Positions 60,000-64,000 of a stretch of 64,000 nt of DNA are shown here, piece after piece; position 1 is the stretch's first letter; each line of letters starts with the position of its first letter. The stretch is from contig NZ_FNRE01000001.1 of NCBI RefSeq assembly GCF_900107705.1, forward strand, positions 310,001 through 374,000, written 5' to 3'. A program made the translations under genes and the position numbers. The stretch comes from Prevotella sp. tc2-28 (GTDB taxonomy: Bacteria > Bacteroidota > Bacteroidia > Bacteroidales > Bacteroidaceae). Under the pieces are notes generated by a model. That model was not told where the DNA came from, searched no databases, and worked only from the letters and a program-made list of their open reading frames with translations.

Positions 60000-61151
60000 T
60001 TATTCGTACTGACTTATATCTACAGCTTGAATACCCTTAAGATTTCTTAGCTCGAACCCTATACTGTTCCATGTCTCTGTAAAAACGGCATGAGTACCAT
60101 CCGTCTCGTAGATGTGAGAGGCACCGTTTGTATAGGTCTCGCCATTATTACCATCCCATTTTACAGTACCGAAGACATTATCACCCAATATAAAGAAGGA
60201 AGACAATTCACCTTTTCCTTGATGAGTCAACTTTAGGATAGCATGTCCTTCCAAAGCACCAACCTCATCACTCTCTTCATTCATCGAGACAGACGTTGTT
60301 TGGTCAGGAATAAACTCCAAGCCGTTGTCAGTTAATACCAAATGGAAAAGATACATGAATCCTATCCTCATCTCAACCTCAGGCAGCGTGCTCGTATATT
60401 CTTTTCCGTCAATAACCGCTTTCAAATAAGCCTTGGTAACCTTCGTATTAAAAGGCAATGGAATTACCCACAAACGAGGAACATCCGTTTTCCAGCCAGT
60501 TTTCTCAATGGTTTTATCGAAGGCAGAGGACACCTCCCCCTTTTCTTTTCCTGCCACCTTTCCGTTTTCGACACTCATCACACCCTTTGTATAGATAGAG
60601 TCACCATAAAGCGTCAGTTTCTGGAGTTTACCTGCACCCGTATATCCATCCTTTGCAATGTTAAATGAAGCCAAAGACAAGGCATGCTTCATTTTCAGTT
60701 TTGCCGTATTGGTGGTGTAAGTCACTGGAACATAGCTACCAGAATACAGGATGTCTTCCTGTTTGGTAACGTCAATATTCAGTTTGCCAGGAGTACTTGC
60801 AAAATCACTTGCATAGGGATAAAGTGCATAGATAAACGCATTCTTGACTTTTGTCTGGTCAAGGAACACGTCTGGGGTCAGACTCCATGCGCTACCGTTA
60901 TATTGTGCCTTGATGTTCTTGACAATATCATCTGCAGCAGAGGAACCATAGGTCTTTGCCCATACATTCATCTGATCACCATTAGCATAAACTTTCTTGG
61001 CCACGGCACGTGTCTCTATTTCAGTCACAATGGCAACTTTCACGTCAGTTGTTGGCGGCGGAACGGGAGTTGTGCCACCACCGTCACTGCTATCACCACT
61101 ACATGCTGTTACCAACAACAAAATTGACCATAAAAAAATATAGTTCTTCAT
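60000..61151 (-). CDS. Fimbrillin family lipoprotein
   Basis: The 383-residue lipoprotein has a signal ending at Cys17 (LLLVTACSGDSS), a Pro/Gly linker, and a fimbrillin-type (Mfa-like) fold: KVYANGDQMNVWAKTY, FIYALYPYASDF, and LKMKHALSLASFNIAKDGY in the family order. Proteins of this kind build or cap surface fimbriae, or are carried as single surface lipoproteins. It starts 5 bp after the C10 protease stop, so it belongs to that operon. No assembly genes of a classical fim cluster are nearby. Confidence 0.85.
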   Translation of the reverse strand: MKNYIFLWSILLLVTACSGDSSDGGGTTPVPPPTTDVKVAIVTEIETRAVAKKVYANGDQMNVWAKTYGSSAADDIVKNIKAQYNGSAWSLTPDVFLDQTKVKNAFIYALYPYASDFASTPGKLNIDVTKQEDILYSGSYVPVTYTTNTAKLKMKHALSLASFNIAKDGYTGAGKLQKLTLYGDSIYTKGVMSVENGKVAGKEKGEVSSAFDKTIEKTGWKTDVPRLWVIPLPFNTKVTKAYLKAVIDGKEYTSTLPEVEMRIGFMYLFHLVLTDNGLEFIPDQTTSVSMNEESDEVGALEGHAILKLTHQGKGELSSFFILGDNVFGTVKWDGNNGETYTNGASHIYETDGTHAVFTETWNSIGFELRNLKGIQAVDISQYE

Positions 61152-61156
61152 ATCGT

Positions 61157-62767
61157 TCAGTTCTTGATAGTTAATGAAAGAGACTCTGTAGGACTTTGGA
61201 GATTCAGTACATTCTCTCCATCAGACAACTCACTACGACTAAACTCCAATCGAGGCAAAGGCGACAAATCTCCGCTCTTGATAATGTGGCCATCGTTACC
61301 CTTTAACGTAAAACTTACGTTATTCTTCGTATTCAAGGTGAACATCTTGGTTGTACGATCATATTGAAGCGATGTCGCAGTAGCCAAGTCGCGCACCTCT
61401 GTCACATTGACCACAAAACCTTGCGTCAATTCACTAGTAGCATCCTTCACGGTTATCTCAATTGTATACGACCTATTCTTAACAAGTACCTCTGTCGACT
61501 TAAGAAGTCCGTTCTCATAGGTAAACGGAACTTTCTGATACTGGCCTGACGACTTGCTGTACGTGCCATGAACTGCTATATTCATATCACTCGTCACATC
61601 CTTGCCGTTAACAGTTATTTTACCAACCACAGAGCCAATAGGCAAGCCTTCTTCTATCTCCTCGTTGCTCAAATCGATACTACGTAGCGATTGATTGCCA
61701 GCATCAACACCTATCACGATAATATGCGACGTGTCATAGAAGGAACTTCCATATCCTAGGCCATCAAGCGAAAAGAAGCCATTGCCATTTCCTCTCCATC
61801 CCCAGTTACAATGGAACAAGCCATCTGTATTATATCCATCGACATTGAACGCATGTCCAGAACTACGCTTTGAGTCGAGTCCATTATAGATAACGGCTCG
61901 TCCTGCATTCAGCTCATTTTTTATCAACTGAGCCCAATTGCCACTATAAGTATCGCGTCTTACCTGACGGACTGTATTGGGATATTTGAAAGTCTTGGTC
62001 AATGCAGTAACAATACGACCCAACTGACTCATCGGAACGCCTGAGCCATCCTCGCCATAGTCCATCTCGACTGCCACACCAGCATGCGACAACAAGCGGG
62101 CAACCTCATCGTAATTATTAGCACCACTCATAATCTGCGTCCAGTTGTAGGCCTTCTGCTCATCATAATTTATACTGATGTTACCATAGTTGGCAGAACG
62201 ATAAGACTTACTTCCTACAGGACGGTCAGGATATTGCTGCACACTCATGGCTTGGGACATGGCAACAGCCACACAGCCTACGAGAGCCGTTCCCATAGGA
62301 CAATATTTGTTATAGGGCTCACTCTGGTCCCAATTCACCTTAATCAGCGGATCAACGCTTTCTCCATCCGCCATAATCATCATCTCAGGCTGGTCCCATT
62401 TAGCATTCTTCAGGGTAGTATGTTTGGCAATATACTTCACCTCCTGGGCAAATTCGCCCATGATGCCTTTCATATTGTCAGGCATATTATCATACGACAG
62501 TTGTCCTGTTCTGGAATAACCAATAATCGGTTTTGCCGTATCATCGCCAGAAATAATCATCCATCCGGAAGGATAGAAATTAACGATATAATAAGAAGCG
62601 CTGCCAGTACCAACAGTTTCCATGCTTTTCATGGAAATGTCGCGCTGGGTCATCGATGTAAAGTATGCAACGGCATACTGCTGTGCGCGCTCTTTGGTAA
62701 CGGGGGCTGCCCATACCACTAGCGCAAAGATCATCGATAGCACTGTTAGATAAAATCTTTTCTTCAT
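61157..62767 (-). CDS. C10 family cysteine peptidase (streptopain-like)
   Basis: The 536-residue exported protease has a signal peptide (MKKRFYLTVLSMIFALVVWA), a propeptide with the Spi-like start APVTKERAQQYAVAYF, catalytic Cys near residue 163 (ALVGCVAVAMSQAM), and catalytic His near residue 306 (GHAFNVDGYN) followed by FHCNWGW. It resembles interpain and SpeB. The C-terminal 150 residues form a beta-sandwich-like region without a clear type IX tail, so its export route past the outer membrane is uncertain. It lies between the Calx-beta lipoprotein and fimbrillin genes. Confidence 0.92.
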   Translation of the reverse strand: MKKRFYLTVLSMIFALVVWAAPVTKERAQQYAVAYFTSMTQRDISMKSMETVGTGSASYYIVNFYPSGWMIISGDDTAKPIIGYSRTGQLSYDNMPDNMKGIMGEFAQEVKYIAKHTTLKNAKWDQPEMMIMADGESVDPLIKVNWDQSEPYNKYCPMGTALVGCVAVAMSQAMSVQQYPDRPVGSKSYRSANYGNISINYDEQKAYNWTQIMSGANNYDEVARLLSHAGVAVEMDYGEDGSGVPMSQLGRIVTALTKTFKYPNTVRQVRRDTYSGNWAQLIKNELNAGRAVIYNGLDSKRSSGHAFNVDGYNTDGLFHCNWGWRGNGNGFFSLDGLGYGSSFYDTSHIIVIGVDAGNQSLRSIDLSNEEIEEGLPIGSVVGKITVNGKDVTSDMNIAVHGTYSKSSGQYQKVPFTYENGLLKSTEVLVKNRSYTIEITVKDATSELTQGFVVNVTEVRDLATATSLQYDRTTKMFTLNTKNNVSFTLKGNDGHIIKSGDLSPLPRLEFSRSELSDGENVLNLQSPTESLSLTIKN

Positions 62768-62853
62768 TTTTATTATTAATAGGTTGTTATAAAGGAGAAA
62801 GGGGGGCAGACTTCAAAGAGCCTACCTCCCTTGTTTTTATGATTGGATGAAGA

Positions 62854-63783
62854 TTAACGAGTCATCTTGATAATCTTGTACAATCCGTAACGATAACCTG
62901 TGGGGTCTCCTGCAGGATATGTGTACAGACGCTCACCAATCAGCGGAGCATCCTCAAACGTAATAACGGAGAAATCATCATTCCATGTTCCCCATAGAAC
63001 AGTTTCTTCATTAATCCAACCACTACCAGCTTTATAGCCACAAAGTGCGAGGTAGTGCGGACCAATGCCATTAAAGTTGTAAGCAGCGAAGAAAGAAGAC
63101 GGTAGCATAAAGCCTACACGACCCTTACCAGAGGCCTTGTCAAATTCATACAAGAACTCAACTTCACCTTCTTCCTGATTGAAACCAGACAGGTATAGCA
63201 TCTCGTTATAGCCCTCTTCTCCTTCATCGTAACCACTGATACTTACACTCCATGTAGCAGGAGTACCTGTAGTACCGTCGGTTCCAGCCTCAGCATACTC
63301 CAGTTTCCAAGTACCCATCATCTTCTCATAGAACTCAGAGTCATTGTCCTTCAGAGTAATCAACGTTGAAGCATTCGATGAGCTAATCGTTGCACCCTTA
63401 GCGTCTACAATGGTCATAGTGAATGTACGATTATCATTGATGTCCATATCATCAATGGTACGCAGTTCTATTTTTCCCTGAGTTGCATCAGCAGGAATCA
63501 CAATAGTCTTAGAGGTAATGATATAATGAATATCGTCCATTGCAGGATTCTCACCGGTTTCCTTAACCTGAACGGTTACTTGCACATTGCCATTGCGCTC
63601 ACCTGTAACGGTGATGGGCACATATACAGGAGTGCTGGATCCCTTATTCTCTTTCCATGTAATTTCCTGATTAGCCATTGAAACTACAGCGTCACCACTT
63701 CCGTTCCAGCCATCATCATCGCTTGAACAAGCAGCAAAGGCTACTGTGGCCATCATCAGCATGAATATCTTAAAGTATTTCAT
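62854..63783 (-). CDS. Calx-beta-like surface lipoprotein
   Basis: The 309-residue lipoprotein has a signal ending at Cys19 (VAFAACSSDDDG) with a Ser/Asp run that resembles the surface-lipoprotein export signal. Residues of about 35-150 form a Calx-beta-like domain (VYVPITVTGERNGNVQVTVQV, then DDMDINDNRTFTMTI). The second half, from GTWKLEYAEAG, is a lipocalin-like barrel. It sits between the SusD-like gene and the C10 protease, as accessory binding lipoproteins of such loci do. What it binds is unknown. Confidence 0.78.
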   Translation of the reverse strand: MKYFKIFMLMMATVAFAACSSDDDGWNGSGDAVVSMANQEITWKENKGSSTPVYVPITVTGERNGNVQVTVQVKETGENPAMDDIHYIITSKTIVIPADATQGKIELRTIDDMDINDNRTFTMTIVDAKGATISSSNASTLITLKDNDSEFYEKMMGTWKLEYAEAGTDGTTGTPATWSVSISGYDEGEEGYNEMLYLSGFNQEEGEVEFLYEFDKASGKGRVGFMLPSSFFAAYNFNGIGPHYLALCGYKAGSGWINEETVLWGTWNDDFSVITFEDAPLIGERLYTYPAGDPTGYRYGLYKIIKMTR

Positions 63784-63819
63784 ATTTCTAATGTTTTGTC
63801 ATTAATGTTCATTTCTCTT

Positions 63820-64000
63820 TTAGTATCCAGCATTCTGCTGACCCTTGATGTTGGGGTTTGCATCAATCTCTGCTGTAGGAATAGGCCATGTAAAACGATG
63901 GTCATCAGCAAGATAAGTCATGTCTGCACCAGCCTTCACAATCTTAGCATTCAGGTTGGGATTCTCAGCATGGTTTGGATTACGCTTGAAGCCAATGCCA
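63820..64000 (-). CDS. SusD/RagB family lipoprotein, C-terminal end
   Basis: Only the last 60 codons are in the window. The end (HRFTWPIPTAEIDANPNIKG and QQNAGY) is the hallmark C terminus of SusD-like surface nutrient-binding lipoproteins, which cap a SusC-type porin. The paired SusC gene should lie just outside the right edge. It is 36 bp upstream of the Calx-beta lipoprotein gene on the same strand, so the locus is a SusCD-type uptake operon that carries a protease instead of glycosidases in the part seen. Confidence 0.82.
   Translation of the reverse strand, partial: GIGFKRNPNHAENPNLNAKIVKAGADMTYLADDHRFTWPIPTAEIDANPNIKGQQNAGY

Noticed and set aside
62789..62836. Hairpin between the Calx-beta lipoprotein and C10 genes as a terminator
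   Set aside because: G- and C-rich runs can pair, but several mismatches are needed and there is no T-run; too weak to list.

Overview
The window reads as chromosome of a Bacteroidales bacterium, most likely Prevotellaceae (Prevotella/Segatella type), with a mobilisable island inserted in it. Several things point there: promoters of the Bacteroidetes form (TTTG, 19-20 nt, TAnnTTTG) recur before many genes; Shine-Dalgarno sites are scarce; and the gene content is family-typical (DUF3098, DUF4834, GLPGLI proteins, SusD-like and fimbrillin lipoproteins, C10 and M6 peptidases, and the type IX secretion pair porW/sprE and porX). Gene calls rest on motifs and layout read by eye; no database search was possible.

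Left core, 1-20.7 kb. A cut-off GH28-type gene is followed by the minus-strand cluster ftsX, DUF3098, uppP, truB, queA, folK. A radical SAM gene diverges from ftsX. An LpxA-like acyltransferase lies behind a complete RND efflux operon (adaptor, pump, outer-membrane lipoprotein). Then come a short sigma-70 factor, the CCA-adding enzyme, a PAP2-type outer-membrane enzyme, and the run DUF1599, DoxX-like/TpiA (one open frame), SPOR protein, folE and a small membrane protein.

Island, about 20.71-42.27 kb. A 21.5-kb element sits in the 3' end of tRNA-Pro(GGG), bounded by a 13-bp direct repeat. It carries a tyrosine integrase with paired arm-site-like repeats at both ends, a Schlafen-like AlbA_2/ATPase gene with an unknown partner, a helix-turn-helix protein, ParA with a small partner, a primase-helicase, a TGTAGCA repeat cluster, a cargo block, and MobC, relaxase and a membrane coiled-coil protein behind an oriT-like structured region. 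The cargo holds a Crp/Fnr regulator, a two-component system, a GLPGLI protein with an outer-membrane barrel, a lipoprotein, a Cys-rich secreted protein, a CPBP protease and Lgt. No conjugation (Tra) or phage structural genes are seen, so it is probably integrative and mobilisable, moving with help from another element.

Right core, 42.3-64 kb. aroA leads into porW/sprE (open to an upstream small-protein reading frame), porX and tsaE. Then come a small acidic protein, trxA, dnaE, the lipid genes psd and pssA, DUF4834, pyrH, and the divergent pair birA/tadA. The end of the window is a protein-degradation and surface locus: an M6 metalloprotease with a type IX sorting tail, and an operon of SusD-like protein (cut off), Calx-beta lipoprotein, C10 cysteine protease and fimbrillin. 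Type IX machinery regulators and a probable type IX cargo thus lie within 15 kb of each other.

The points most worth a second look are the island and its ends, the AlbA_2 two-gene module, the repeat-rich candidate origin and oriT, two unusual in-frame gene fusions, and several promoters that lie so close to their start codons that the mRNAs should be leaderless.
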